The translations under genes were made by a program, and so were the position numbers. A stretch of 64,000 nt of DNA. Source: Tessaracoccus sp. SD287 (GTDB lineage: Bacteria > Actinomycetota > Actinomycetes > Propionibacteriales > Propionibacteriaceae). Positions 15,405 to 26,309 of the stretch are shown in pieces. The stretch covers positions 44,597-108,596 of the forward strand of contig NZ_JADIJQ010000009.1 of NCBI RefSeq assembly GCF_017355265.1, in the 5' to 3' direction. How positions within the stretch are numbered: position 1 is the first letter of the stretch; each line of letters starts with the position of its first letter. Under the pieces are notes generated by a model. It did no database searches, was not told the DNA's origin, and was given only the letters and a program-made list of their open reading frames with translations.

Positions 15405-16145
15405 CTAGCAGGTGACGGCGACGGAGCGCTCGGCATCCTCGATGACCCGCAACAGATCGGCGGTGAACCGGGAGGGCTGGGTCAGGTTCACCAGATGGGT
15501 GCCGTAGGGCAGGGTCACGACCCGTCCGCGGGGGGCGGCACGGGCGAATGACCTGGTCTGCAGTCGCAACTGGTCGAAGCGCCCGTTCAGCAGGGTCACC
15601 GGCGCGGGAATCCGGGCCAGGTCGGCGCGCAGGTCGAGGCCGGCCACCGCCCGCATGGCGGGTTCGACGACTTGGACCCCGGCCCGCCCGCCCCCCAGGT
15701 AGGCCGCGGCACCTTCGGCACCCAGCAGGTGGTCGAACATCCGGCGGGTGCGGGTGGGGGTGGCACCGGGAAGGTGGTCGACCAGCACCATGGCCCGGCC
15801 GTAGAGCCGGGCGGTGGTGGCGGTGGGCTGCACCGACCCGCCGCAGACCACCAGGGAGGCCAGCAGATCGGGATGCTCGGCCGCGGCGCGGATCGACAGC
15901 ATGGCGCCCAGCGACGAGCCGACCAGGTGCGCTCTGCCCTCACCCATCGCCGCGGCACGGGCCAAGGCGTCGGCGATCGTGCGCAGCGCCCCGGCCAGGG
16001 TGAACGGCTCGTCGCGTCGGGTGCCGTGCCCGGGCAGGTCGGGGGTGACCCAACCGCGCCCGGCCGCCTGCAGCAGCGGCAGTTGCTGGTTCCACTGGCT
16101 GTGCGAGGTGCGGGTGCCGTGCACCAGGACGAGCGGCACGGCCAT
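15405..16145 (-). CDS. Alpha/beta hydrolase
   Basis: A 246-residue cytosolic alpha/beta hydrolase. The oxyanion HGTRTSHSQW motif, the nucleophile elbow GSSLGA (in place of the commoner GxSxGG), the acid in NGRFDQLRL and the histidine in YGTHLVNL make a complete catalytic triad. The substrate is unknown; the family includes esterases, haloperoxidase-like enzymes and MhpC-type C-C hydrolases. Its ATG overlaps the stop of the upstream M20 peptidase by one base (TGATG at 16143-16147), so the two are coupled. The longer frame to 16631 is peptidase shadow. Confidence 0.85.
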   Translation of the reverse strand: MAVPLVLVHGTRTSHSQWNQQLPLLQAAGRGWVTPDLPGHGTRRDEPFTLAGALRTIADALARAAAMGEGRAHLVGSSLGAMLSIRAAAEHPDLLASLVVCGGSVQPTATTARLYGRAMVLVDHLPGATPTRTRRMFDHLLGAEGAAAYLGGGRAGVQVVEPAMRAVAGLDLRADLARIPAPVTLLNGRFDQLRLQTRSFARAAPRGRVVTLPYGTHLVNLTQPSRFTADLLRVIEDAERSVAVTC

Positions 16146-17500
16146 CAGCGGGCCAGGTTCACCAGCAGCAGCGCCTCGGCGAGCGCGGCACGTCCCACTT
16201 CGGCCAGGTCGACCGACTCGTCGGTGCCATGCATGGCCGAGTCGGGATCGGTGACGGCGCTGACCAGCACGGTCGCCTCGGGGAAGGCCCGCTGGAAGTC
16301 GGCGACCATGGGAATGGACCCGCCAATGCCGACCAGCACCGGGGCGGTGCCCCATGCCTCGGTCCAGGCCCGGCGCGCGACCTCGGCGACGGGCCCCTCG
16401 AAGGCCACCACCCCCGGCTGACCAGTGGTCTCTGCCCCGAAACTCACCTGGGCACCGTAGGGGGCGTGGCTGCTCAGGTGGGCCTTGAGTGCCGCCAGCG
16501 CGGAGGCGGCGTCGTCCCCGGGAGCGACCCGCAGGCTGACCTTGGCCCGAGCCGTGGGCAGCAGCACGTTGGATGCCTGCGACACCGACGGGGCGTCGAT
16601 GGCGAGCACGGTGACCGCGGGCTGGGTCCACATCCGGTCGACCAGCGGCCCGGTGCCGACGAAGTCCACCCCGTCGAGCATCCCCGCCTCGGCGCGCAGG
16701 CGGTCCTCGGGGTAGCTGAGGTCGCCGGCGCTGCCGCGGTGCAATCCCGTGACGGCGCAGCTTCCGTCCTGGTCGGTGAGCGAGTCGAGCATCCGGATGA
16801 GCGCCCCCAGCGCATCGGGCACGGTGCCGCCGAACTGGCCCGAGTGCAGCGGCTGCCGGGCGGTCGAGACCTCGACGACAACGTCGGCGATGCCACGCAG
16901 CGTGGTGCTGAAGGCGGGTTGGCCGACGGCCCAGTTCACCGAGTCGGCGATCACGTAGACGTCGGCCCGCAGCAGGTCGGCGTGGCGTTCCAGCATGGCG
17001 GCCAGGGTCGGCGAACCGATCTCCTCCTCACCCTCGATGAACAGGGTGACGCCCACCGGCGGGGCGCCGTCCAGGGCGCGCAGCGCAGCCAGGTGGGCAG
17101 CGAAACCGCCCTTGTCGTCGGCGCTGCCCCGGGCGTACATCCGGTGGTCGCGCACCTGCGGCTGGAAGGGGTCGCTGGCCCAGGCCTCGGCGTTGCCGGG
17201 GGGCTGCACGTCGTGGTGCGCGTACAGGCAGACCGTCGGCTGCCCGGGGGGCGCCGGGTAGCGGGCGATGACCGCCGGCGCGCCGCCCTCGGCGACGATC
17301 CGCACATCGGGACAGTGCGCCTCACGCAGCAGCTGGGCGACCGCCTCGGCGCTGGCAAGCACCTGGTCGGCATGGTCGGGCCAGGCGCTCACCGACGGGA
17401 TCCTCACCAGCCGGGCCAGGTCCTCGACGGTCTGCGGACGCACGGCGTCCACCCGCTCACGCAGGTCAGCAACCGAGGGGATGTTCACGACGTTGTCCAT
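16145..17500 (-). CDS. M20 family dipeptidase
   Basis: A cytosolic zinc peptidase of 451 residues (M20/ArgE/DapE superfamily). Metal ligands are in YAHHDVQPPG (His and the following Asp), RGSADDKGGF (bridging Asp), EGEEEIGSP (general base Glu and ligand Glu), ADSVNW, and a final His in DSAMHGTDESVD. It resembles the carnosinase-like dipeptidases annotated PF01546 with dimerisation domain PF07687. I prefer ATG 17500 because TAGGGT ends 7 nt upstream; the upstream in-frame GTG 17509 falls inside that -10. It is coupled to the hydrolase downstream. Confidence 0.9.
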   Translation of the reverse strand: MDNVVNIPSVADLRERVDAVRPQTVEDLARLVRIPSVSAWPDHADQVLASAEAVAQLLREAHCPDVRIVAEGGAPAVIARYPAPPGQPTVCLYAHHDVQPPGNAEAWASDPFQPQVRDHRMYARGSADDKGGFAAHLAALRALDGAPPVGVTLFIEGEEEIGSPTLAAMLERHADLLRADVYVIADSVNWAVGQPAFSTTLRGIADVVVEVSTARQPLHSGQFGGTVPDALGALIRMLDSLTDQDGSCAVTGLHRGSAGDLSYPEDRLRAEAGMLDGVDFVGTGPLVDRMWTQPAVTVLAIDAPSVSQASNVLLPTARAKVSLRVAPGDDAASALAALKAHLSSHAPYGAQVSFGAETTGQPGVVAFEGPVAEVARRAWTEAWGTAPVLVGIGGSIPMVADFQRAFPEATVLVSAVTDPDSAMHGTDESVDLAEVGRAALAEALLLVNLAR

Positions 17501-17507
17501 GGCTCCC

Positions 17508-17513
17508 ACCCTA
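17508..17513 (-). promoter_or_regulatory. -10 element of the M20 peptidase gene
   Basis: TAGGGT on the minus strand lies 7 nt before ATG 17500, a leaderless arrangement. Confidence 0.45.
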
Positions 17514-17663
17514 GACGTGGAGCGGTAGCCTCACCGGAATGACCCCAGCGTCCCCTGCCGTCGCGATGTCACCGCGGCCTCGCCCAGCGGGCCCTGGATT
17601 CGCGACACAATTCGGGCGGCGCTCATCCCCGTGAGGAGTGGTCGGTTGGAGGCCCGGGCGGGT

Positions 17664-17669
17664 TAGGCT
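17664..17669 (+). promoter_or_regulatory. -10 element of the subtilisin gene
   Basis: TAGGCT in the context GGTTAGGCTGAC lies 24 nt before ATG 17694, leaving a short leader that contains the GGAG site at 17683-17686. No convincing -35 is present. Confidence 0.35.
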
Positions 17670-17693
17670 GACGCCGACGATCGGAGCACCGCC

Positions 17694-19403
17694 ATGAACT
17701 TTCCCCTGATTCACAACTGGTTGGTGCTCCCGAGCGTCCTGGCGATCCTGGCGCCCGTCTGGGGTTCAGTCCCGATCGGTCTGCCGCCCTCGCCAGTGCC
17801 TCCGGTGGTGGCTGCAACACCGTCGGTGACCGCTGGTCCCACGCAGCCGGCGAGCCCACCTGTTCCAGCGAGGCCGAACCCGGCCACCAGCCCGGCCGCG
17901 TCGCCGGTGCCGCAGCCATCGTCGGCCGCGTCCACCGCTGGGACGCCCACGGCGTCCGCGCCGCGGGCCGCGGTGATCGTCCGCTTCACCTCGCACGACG
18001 CCGCCGTGCGTCTGCAGGTGCTGGGCGAGGCTGCTGCGGTCGCGGGGGTGACCGATCCGCGGGTGGTGCGGGAACTGGCCACCGGCGCGCTGCTGGTCCA
18101 TGCCACGGGTGGAACCCAGGCGTACCTGGCCGCCCTGCGCGCCCAACCGGGCGTGGTGGCCGCCAGCCCGAACAGCACCGTGACCCGGGCCGCGACCGCC
18201 ACGGACCCGTACTTCAGCAGCCAATGGGCCCTGCAGCCCAGCGGCGGCGGGGCCGGCTTCACCAGCGTCTGGGATCGCACCCGCGGGACCGGTGCCCGGG
18301 TCGCGGTGATCGACACCGGCAAGACCAATCATCCGGACCTGACCGGCCAATGGCTGGGTGGCTACGACTTCGTCAGTGATCCGACGGCTGGCGGTGACGG
18401 CAACGGCCGCGACGGGGATGCCAGCGACACCGGCGACTACTGCGACCCCGACCTCTCGTCGTGGCACGGCACCCACGTGGCCGGCATCATTGCCGCCAGG
18501 CGCAACAATGGCCGCGGCATCGCCGGCGCGGCACCGGACGCCAAGGTCGTGCCGGTGCGGGTGCTGGCCCGTTGCGGTGGCGAGATGGCCGACCTCATCG
18601 ACGCCATCGTCTGGTCGGCCGGCGGCAAGGTGCCGGGCATGGCCGCCAATCCGTACCCGGTGCGGGTGATCAACATGTCGCTGAGCTCGAGGGAATCGTG
18701 TTCCCGCGAACTGCAGACCGCCCTGTCGATGGCCCGCCGCCTGGGTGCCGTCTCGGTGGTCGCCGCCGGAAATGACTACGGCCAGCCTGCTTCGGAGTAT
18801 GCCCCCGGCAACTGCTCCGGGGTGGTGACCGTGGCCGCCAGCACGGCGGCGCGCACCCTGGCGTCCTACTCGAACTCCGGTGCCGGGGTGAACCTGGCGG
18901 CCCCCGGCGGGGACGGCACCGCGGGCACCGCCATCCTCAGCACCCTGCTGACCGACTCGGCGACCAACGCCGGCGGGTACTCCTACGGCTGGATGGCGGG
19001 CACGTCAATGGCGGCCCCGCACGTGGCTGCCACGGCCGCACTGCTGCTGTCGCTGAAGCCGACCCTGACCGTGCGCCAGGTCGAGCAAATCCTGACCAGC
19101 ACCGCCGTCAGTTCCAGCGGCTGCGCCGGGTGCGGGGCCGGCATCCTGGATGCCGCCGCGGCGATCGCCCAAGTGCCTGTCCTGGATGCTGCCTCCGTCA
19201 GCGGACGCCAGCTCACGGTGACCGGTTCAGGCTTCAGCCGGGCCACCCGTGTGGGGGTGGGCACCCACACCCTGACCTTCACCCGCAGCGGCGACGGCAC
19301 CATCACCGCGACGATCCCATCGGGCGTGGCGGTCGGCACCCACGCGGTCACGGTCTTCACCGATGACATCAGTTCAGCCAGCAGGCTCGTCACCGTGCGC
19401 TGA
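17694..19403 (+). CDS. Secreted subtilisin-like serine protease (S8)
   Basis: An exported S8 endopeptidase of 569 residues. The signal sequence (about 1-25) is followed by a Pro/Ala/Thr-rich linker and an inhibitor-I9-like propeptide ending near GVVAASPNSTVTRA. The mature domain has all catalytic motifs: Asp in VAVIDTGKTNHPDL, His in HGTHVAGII, oxyanion Asn in VVAAGNDYG and Ser in GTSMAAPHVA. Paired cysteines (DYCDPDLS, LARCGGE, ESCSREL, GNCSG, GCAGC) imply disulfides. The last 80 residues form an IPT/Ig-like beta domain (VSGRQLTVTGSGFS). No wall anchor is seen. It stands alone on the plus strand with GGAG 8 nt upstream of ATG. Confidence 0.93.
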   Translation: MNFPLIHNWLVLPSVLAILAPVWGSVPIGLPPSPVPPVVAATPSVTAGPTQPASPPVPARPNPATSPAASPVPQPSSAASTAGTPTASAPRAAVIVRFTSHDAAVRLQVLGEAAAVAGVTDPRVVRELATGALLVHATGGTQAYLAALRAQPGVVAASPNSTVTRAATATDPYFSSQWALQPSGGGAGFTSVWDRTRGTGARVAVIDTGKTNHPDLTGQWLGGYDFVSDPTAGGDGNGRDGDASDTGDYCDPDLSSWHGTHVAGIIAARRNNGRGIAGAAPDAKVVPVRVLARCGGEMADLIDAIVWSAGGKVPGMAANPYPVRVINMSLSSRESCSRELQTALSMARRLGAVSVVAAGNDYGQPASEYAPGNCSGVVTVAASTAARTLASYSNSGAGVNLAAPGGDGTAGTAILSTLLTDSATNAGGYSYGWMAGTSMAAPHVAATAALLLSLKPTLTVRQVEQILTSTAVSSSGCAGCGAGILDAAAAIAQVPVLDAASVSGRQLTVTGSGFSRATRVGVGTHTLTFTRSGDGTITATIPSGVAVGTHAVTVFTDDISSASRLVTVR

Positions 19404-19598
19404 TGGGGTCCCGCGGAGCATGCCCCGACCCTCCCCCGCCCTCCGCAGCTGCAGTAGTTAGCAGCTGATGCACGGCTTAAACCGCGGCAACAGCATCCAA
19501 CTGCCGCAGCTGGCGAAGACTTCGGGCGCGTCGGGGCCCCACCACCTCAGATGGCGGACCCGTCGGCTGACGGCGCCACATCGGGGCGGGCGCGGTGA

Positions 19599-21860
<2,262 letters not shown>

Positions 21861-21866
21861 GACACC

Positions 21867-21872
21867 AATCTA
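21867..21872 (-). promoter_or_regulatory. -10 element of purL, leaderless type
   Basis: TAGATT on the minus strand is 6 nt before GTG 21860. Confidence 0.5.
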
Positions 21873-21955
21873 GCGGGAAGGGGCGGGGGTGGCTCCTCCC
21901 GGGACGCCGCCGCGGACGGGGACGCCGACGTGCGGTGGGGGACGTGCAGTCGACA

Positions 21956-21996
21956 GTGGCGAATCGTCCACCGCAGTCGGGTGGGCGATTCGCCAC
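21956..21996 (-). terminator. Terminator of the metal ATPase operon
   Basis: Arms GTGGCGAATCGTCCACC (21956-21972) and GGTGGGCGATTCGCCAC (21980-21996) pair with one mismatch/bulge around a 7-nt loop, 12 bp after the ATPase stop codon. Confidence 0.7.
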
Positions 21997-22007
21997 GGTC
22001 GCTCGGG

Positions 22008-23957
22008 TCAGCCGACGAATTGCACGCTCTCCCGTTCCACGGCGCTGGCCGCGACGTCAGGCAGCCGCGGCGTGGCGGCCACCTCATGGTGGGCGCGCAG
22101 GCGCAACAGCCGCATGGCGTTGCCAATGACCAGCAGCACCGAGGCCTCGTGCACCAGCATGCCAATGCTCATCGTCACTCCCCCGGCGAAGACGCCGGCC
22201 AGCAGCAGCGCGACGGTGACCAACGCCACGCCAATGTTCTGGCGCATCACCGACACGGTCGAGCGCGCCAGGACCACGGCGTGGGCGACGCGGTCGAGAC
22301 GGTCGGTCATCAGGGCGATGTCGGCGGTCTCGACGGCCAGGCCGCTGCCGGCGGCGCCCATCGCGATGCCCGTGTCCGCGGTGGCCAGGGCCGGTGCGTC
22401 GTTGACGCCGTCACCGACCATGGCGACGGTGGCCCCACCCGACTGCAGGTCGGCGATCGCCTGCAGTTTGTCCTCGGGCAGCAGTCCCGCACGGACGTCG
22501 GTGATGCCGACCTGGGCGGCGACGGCCCGGGCGACCGCATCACGGTCACCGGTCAGCATGACGACCTGCGTGACACCGGCGGCCCTCAGCGCGGCGACGG
22601 CTTCTGCAGCGCCGGGACGCAGCGTGTCGGCGACCGCGACGAGTCCCAGCACGTGTCCGTCGGCGGCCACCACCATGGCGGTGCGTCCCTGCCGACCCAG
22701 GTCGTCGACGCCACGTCGGGCGTCCTCGACGTCGATGCCGGGGAAGGTCTGGGCGGCCAGTTCCGGCTTGCCGACCACGACCCGGCGCCCGGACACGGTG
22801 GCCACGATGCCGTGGCCGACGACCGGGGTGAACTCGTCGTCCGCCCCGTCCAGGTCCAGGCCGAGGGCGCGGGCGGCCTCCACGATGGGGCGGGCCAAGG
22901 GATGCTGGCTGCCGAGTTCTGCCCTGGCGGCCAGTCCCAGCAGCTCGTCGCGACCCAGGCCGGGGTCCAGGACCACCACGTCGGTCAGCACAGGACGTCC
23001 CTGGGTGAGGGTGCCGGTCTTGTCGAAGGCGACGGTGTCGATCCTGGCGGCACGCTCCAGGTGCTCGCCGCCCTTGATCAGCACCCCGTCGCGGGCGCCA
23101 CGACCGATGCCGGCGACGATCGAGACCGGAATGGAGATGACCAGGGCACCGGGGCAGCCGATCACCAGCAGGGTCAGCGCGAGTTCGAGGTTCCCGCTGA
23201 CCAGCCCCGAGACGATGGCCAGCACGATGATGGCCGGGGTGTACCACTTCGAGAACCGGTCCATGAAGGCCTGGGTGCGGGCCTTCGCGTCCTGGGCGTC
23301 CTCGACGCGGCGGATGATGCGGGCCAGGGTGGTTTCCGAGCCGATGGCCGAGGTGCGCACCCGCAGGTAGCCGTCGGTGGCGACGGTGCCGGCGTAGACC
23401 GCGTCACCGGGCCCCTTGGCGGCGGGAATCGACTCACCGGTAATGCTTGCCTCGTTGATGGCGGCCTCGCCGCGATCAACCTGGCCGTCGACGGGGACCA
23501 CGGCGCCGGCCTTGACGACGACGATCTCACCGACGGTGACCTGGCTGGCGGCCACCTCGGTCTCGACGCCGTCGCGCAGGACGATCGCGACGTCGGGGGC
23601 GGTCTCGACCAGGTCGGACAGGGCGGCGCGGGTGCGGGCCAGGGTGACCTGCTCCAGGGCGTGGCCGATGGCGAACAGGGTGGTGACGGCGGCGGCCTCC
23701 CAGTAGTTGCCCAGGAAGATCGCGCCAATGGCAGCCACGCTGACGAGCAGGTCGATGCCAATGGTGCGCACCCTCAGCGCGCCGACGGCGCTGATCAGGA
23801 TGCGGGCACCGGCGACGATGGCTGCTGCCAGCATGAAGGCATTGCCGATGCCCGACCCGCCGCGCCCCCCGGTCGCCCAGGAGGCGACGATCAGGGCGCC
23901 GGCAAGCAGCGGCACCGTCCACTTCGACGTACGGAGGCGACCGGGCAGGGTGGTCAT
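22008..23957 (-). CDS. P1B-type heavy-metal ATPase with CPG motif
   Basis: A metal-transporting P-type ATPase of 649 residues. Motifs are TGES (173-176), DKTG phosphorylation site (312-315), the P1B-specific HP dipeptide in LGSQHPLARP, and GDGVNDAPAL near the hinge. The membrane metal-site motif, normally CPC, is CPG (268-270, in LLVIGCPGALVISI), so the metal cannot be inferred from copper or zinc rules. There is no N-terminal HMA domain; a separate 76-residue HMA protein is encoded 47 bp upstream and presumably serves as chaperone. An FNR-type box lies in the promoter. It could handle Cd, Zn, Mn, Fe or Cu; I do not choose. Confidence 0.9.
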   Translation of the reverse strand: MTTLPGRLRTSKWTVPLLAGALIVASWATGGRGGSGIGNAFMLAAAIVAGARILISAVGALRVRTIGIDLLVSVAAIGAIFLGNYWEAAAVTTLFAIGHALEQVTLARTRAALSDLVETAPDVAIVLRDGVETEVAASQVTVGEIVVVKAGAVVPVDGQVDRGEAAINEASITGESIPAAKGPGDAVYAGTVATDGYLRVRTSAIGSETTLARIIRRVEDAQDAKARTQAFMDRFSKWYTPAIIVLAIVSGLVSGNLELALTLLVIGCPGALVISIPVSIVAGIGRGARDGVLIKGGEHLERAARIDTVAFDKTGTLTQGRPVLTDVVVLDPGLGRDELLGLAARAELGSQHPLARPIVEAARALGLDLDGADDEFTPVVGHGIVATVSGRRVVVGKPELAAQTFPGIDVEDARRGVDDLGRQGRTAMVVAADGHVLGLVAVADTLRPGAAEAVAALRAAGVTQVVMLTGDRDAVARAVAAQVGITDVRAGLLPEDKLQAIADLQSGGATVAMVGDGVNDAPALATADTGIAMGAAGSGLAVETADIALMTDRLDRVAHAVVLARSTVSVMRQNIGVALVTVALLLAGVFAGGVTMSIGMLVHEASVLLVIGNAMRLLRLRAHHEVAATPRLPDVAASAVERESVQFVG

Positions 23958-24004
23958 GGTTCCACTTCTCTCGTGTCAGTTCTCGTGTGAGGGATGGGTG
24001 CGGG

Positions 24005-24235
24005 TCAGAAGGCCGACGGCGCGGAGGCGTACCCGGCCCTGGCAACGGCGGCGACCAGGTCGTCGACGCTGGAGACGGCTGCGTCGTGGTCGACCTCGAC
24101 CCTGGAACTGGCGAACTTGACCTCGACCCGGGAGACGCCGGGCAGCGCGCCGACCTGCTTTTCGATCTTGGCCACGCAGGAGGGGCAGGAGAATCCCTGG
24201 GCGCGAAGGACGGTGTGGGTGGTGGTGGCAGTCAT
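24005..24235 (-). CDS. HMA-domain metal chaperone (CopZ-like)
   Basis: A free heavy-metal-associated domain of 76 residues with the binding motif FSCPSCVAKIE (CxxC, the usual GMTC replaced by GFSC) and a second half VEVKFASSRVEVDHD typical of the ferredoxin-like fold. I start at ATG 24235 (MTATTTHTVLRA), about 50 nt inside a longer frame, because GAGAGG lies upstream. It would deliver metal to the ATPase encoded next, which lacks its own HMA domain. Confidence 0.88.
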   Translation of the reverse strand: MTATTTHTVLRAQGFSCPSCVAKIEKQVGALPGVSRVEVKFASSRVEVDHDAAVSSVDDLVAAVARAGYASAPSAF

Positions 24236-24290
24236 GGGAGTTGCCTCTCGTGTCGTGGTCCCAGCACGTGTTGCCGGGGCCGATGACACG

Positions 24291-24296
24291 AAGCTA
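24291..24296 (-). promoter_or_regulatory. -10 element of the HMA/ATPase operon
   Basis: TAGCTT on the minus strand; a start site 7 nt downstream (about 24284) would put the centre of FNR box 1 at -41.5, the standard class II activator position. Confidence 0.4.
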
Positions 24297-24318
24297 CGGG
24301 GACTGCCACCAGGGCGCC

Positions 24319-24332
24319 TTGACCCACGTCAA
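24319..24332. promoter_or_regulatory. FNR-type box 1
   Basis: TTGAC-CCAC-GTCAA is a perfect dyad, extended to CCTTGAC/GTCAAGG (24317-24334). It matches the TTGAT-N4-ATCAA pattern of FNR/ANR-type sites with C/G at the inner position, and lies between the Crp/Fnr gene and the metal ATPase operon. Confidence 0.6.
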
Positions 24333-24367
24333 GGAATGAAAGGCCTAGTCATCGCCGGGTCAGGGAA

Positions 24368-24381
24368 TTGACGCAGATCAA
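24368..24381. promoter_or_regulatory. FNR-type box 2
   Basis: TTGAC-GCAG-ATCAA lies 49 bp from box 1 and about 50 bp upstream of the Crp/Fnr start codon, suggesting autoregulation. Confidence 0.55.
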
Positions 24382-24424
24382 GCCGGTGGGGGTGTTCGGG
24401 GCGTTGCCGGGGCAGAATGGACCC

Positions 24425-25102
24425 ATGTCGACCGTGCCTGACTCCTGCGTCACCCGGGTGCCCATCTTCGCGACCCTGGACGACGGGGCCCAACTCGAGG
24501 TGGCCCGTTTCGCCACCCCGCGGCGGCTGGCCAAGGGCGAGGTGTTGTACCGCCAGGGCGAGTCGGTGGCGCAGCTGTTCGTGATGCACACGGGCTCGGC
24601 GAAACTGATCCACCTGCGGGCCGACGGCCAGGAGCAGGTGGTGCGCACCGTGGGTCCGGGCGGGGTCGTCGGTGAGCATGCCTTCCTGACCGGGTCACGG
24701 CCCGACCACACCGTGGTGGCGCTGGAGGCGCTGGAGGCCTGCGTCTTCGACCATCGCGACCTGGCCCGGCTCACGGCGACCCACCCCGAGATCGCCGTCC
24801 AACTGCTGCGCCGGATGAGCCACCTGCTGGCCGAGACCGAGGAGCGGCTGCGGGCGGTCAGCGCCACCGACGTGACGGCGCGGCTGGCCGACTACCTGGT
24901 GAACCTTCCCACCACCGTGCCCGGCCAGTTCGTGGTGGTGCTGCCCATGGCCAAGCGCGACGTCGCGTCCTACCTGGGCACCACGCCGGAGTCCTTGAGC
25001 CGGGCGTTCGCCCGGTTGGAGGCCGACCACCTGGTCGAGGTCGACGGACGACGGATTCGGCTGCTGGACGTGTCGGCGCTGGATGAGGCCGCTGCCGGTT
25101 GA
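24425..25102 (+). CDS. Crp/Fnr family transcriptional regulator
   Basis: A 225-residue regulator with an N-terminal cyclic-nucleotide-binding-like beta-roll (LAKGEVLYRQGESVAQLFVM) and a C-terminal winged helix (AKRDVASYLGTTPESLSRAF, recognition helix containing ESLSR). It lacks the N-terminal cysteine cluster of true FNR; only two cysteines are present, so an iron-sulfur sensor is unlikely and the signal is unknown. The E-SR residues of the recognition helix are those that in FNR read TTGAT half sites, and two such boxes lie upstream. ATG 24425 follows a CAGAAT hexamer by 6 nt; an earlier frame from 24368 would run through box 2. Confidence 0.88.
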   Translation: MSTVPDSCVTRVPIFATLDDGAQLEVARFATPRRLAKGEVLYRQGESVAQLFVMHTGSAKLIHLRADGQEQVVRTVGPGGVVGEHAFLTGSRPDHTVVALEALEACVFDHRDLARLTATHPEIAVQLLRRMSHLLAETEERLRAVSATDVTARLADYLVNLPTTVPGQFVVVLPMAKRDVASYLGTTPESLSRAFARLEADHLVEVDGRRIRLLDVSALDEAAAG

Positions 25103-25139
25103 GCAGTCCCCCACCGTCCCCCACGTGCCCGGGCCGTCC

Positions 25140-26267
25140 TCAGACCAGGTACTCCAGGTTGACCTCGGAGGCCGGGTCGAAGAAGTACGACTCGCCGTGC
25201 CGGGGACGAGCCCGCAGCACCTCCCCGATCTCGACCTTGTGGCGCTTGTCGGCGCGCAGGACGACCCGGCCGCCGCGAATCGAGACCGTGCTCTCGGGGG
25301 TCAGCTGCGGCTCGCAGTACAGGTAGGCCTCCGAACCCAGGTGTTCGACCAGCATCACCTTGAGCGGCACGGTGTCCACGCGGTCCTCGGCGCTGACGAT
25401 CTCCCAGGCCTCGGGACGGATGCCGGCGATCACCCGACCACCTTCGGCGCGGGCCGCCTGCTCGGGCAGGATGCCCAGGTCGACGGTATGACCCTCGCCC
25501 ATCACGGCGCGGCCGTCCTCGATGGCGACGCCCTCCATCAGACTGATGGCCGGCGAGCCGATGAAGCCGGCCACGAAGGTGTTGGCAGGGTGCTCGTAGA
25601 GGTGGGTGGGGTCGTCCACCTGCTGCACGACGCCGTCCTTGAGGACGCAGACCCGGTCACCCATGGTCATGGCCTCGGTCTGGTCGTGGGTGACGTAGAC
25701 GGTGGTGACGCCGAGTTCCCGCTGCAGCGCCGAGATCTGCGCCCGGGTCGCCACCCGCAGCTTGGCGTCCAGGTTGGACAGCGGCTCGTCCATGCAGAAG
25801 ACCTTGGGGTCGCGCACGATGGCCCGACCCATGGCGACGCGTTGGCGCTGGCCACCCGACATGGAGCCCGGCTTGATGTCGAGCAGCGGCTCCAGTTCGA
25901 GCATCCGGGCGGCGCGGGCCACCTTCTGGGCGATCTCGGGCTTGGACATCTTGACGTTCTCGAGGGCGAAGGCCATGTTCTGGCGCGCCGTCATGTTCGG
26001 GTACAGGGCGTAGCTCTGGAACACCATGGCCGTGTCGCGGTGACGCGCAGGCACCTCGCTGACGTCGGCGCCGTCAATGAAGATCTGGCCCTCATCGACG
26101 GGTTCGAGGCCGGCCAGCATCCGCAGGGTGGTGGACTTGCCACACCCGGAGGGGCCGACCAGCACCAGGAACTCCCCATCCTCGATGGTGAGATTGATGC
26201 GGTTGACCGCCGGCGGACGGCTCGCGTCATAGATGCGCGATGCCTGGCGAAACTCGACACTGGCCAT
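25140..26267 (-). CDS. ugpC: ABC transporter ATP-binding protein (UgpC/MsmK type)
   Basis: The 375-residue ATPase subunit for the CUT1 sugar-type transporter encoded just upstream. Walker A is GPSGCGKST, the Q-loop is FQSYALYP, the signature is MSGGQRQR, Walker B ends VFCMDEP and the switch histidine is in YVTHDQTEA. The C-terminal TOBE/OB domain (about 240-375, GIRPEAWEI) is the regulatory part typical of UgpC, MalK and MsmK. It is last in the operon ugpA-ugpE-ugpB-ugpC. The ribosome-binding site AAGGAA lies 6 nt before ATG 26267. Confidence 0.92.
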   Translation of the reverse strand: MASVEFRQASRIYDASRPPAVNRINLTIEDGEFLVLVGPSGCGKSTTLRMLAGLEPVDEGQIFIDGADVSEVPARHRDTAMVFQSYALYPNMTARQNMAFALENVKMSKPEIAQKVARAARMLELEPLLDIKPGSMSGGQRQRVAMGRAIVRDPKVFCMDEPLSNLDAKLRVATRAQISALQRELGVTTVYVTHDQTEAMTMGDRVCVLKDGVVQQVDDPTHLYEHPANTFVAGFIGSPAISLMEGVAIEDGRAVMGEGHTVDLGILPEQAARAEGGRVIAGIRPEAWEIVSAEDRVDTVPLKVMLVEHLGSEAYLYCEPQLTPESTVSIRGGRVVLRADKRHKVEIGEVLRARPRHGESYFFDPASEVNLEYLV

Positions 26268-26309
26268 GGTGTTCCTTTCAGGGATTCAACAAAGAGTGGA
26301 CGCGGCAGC

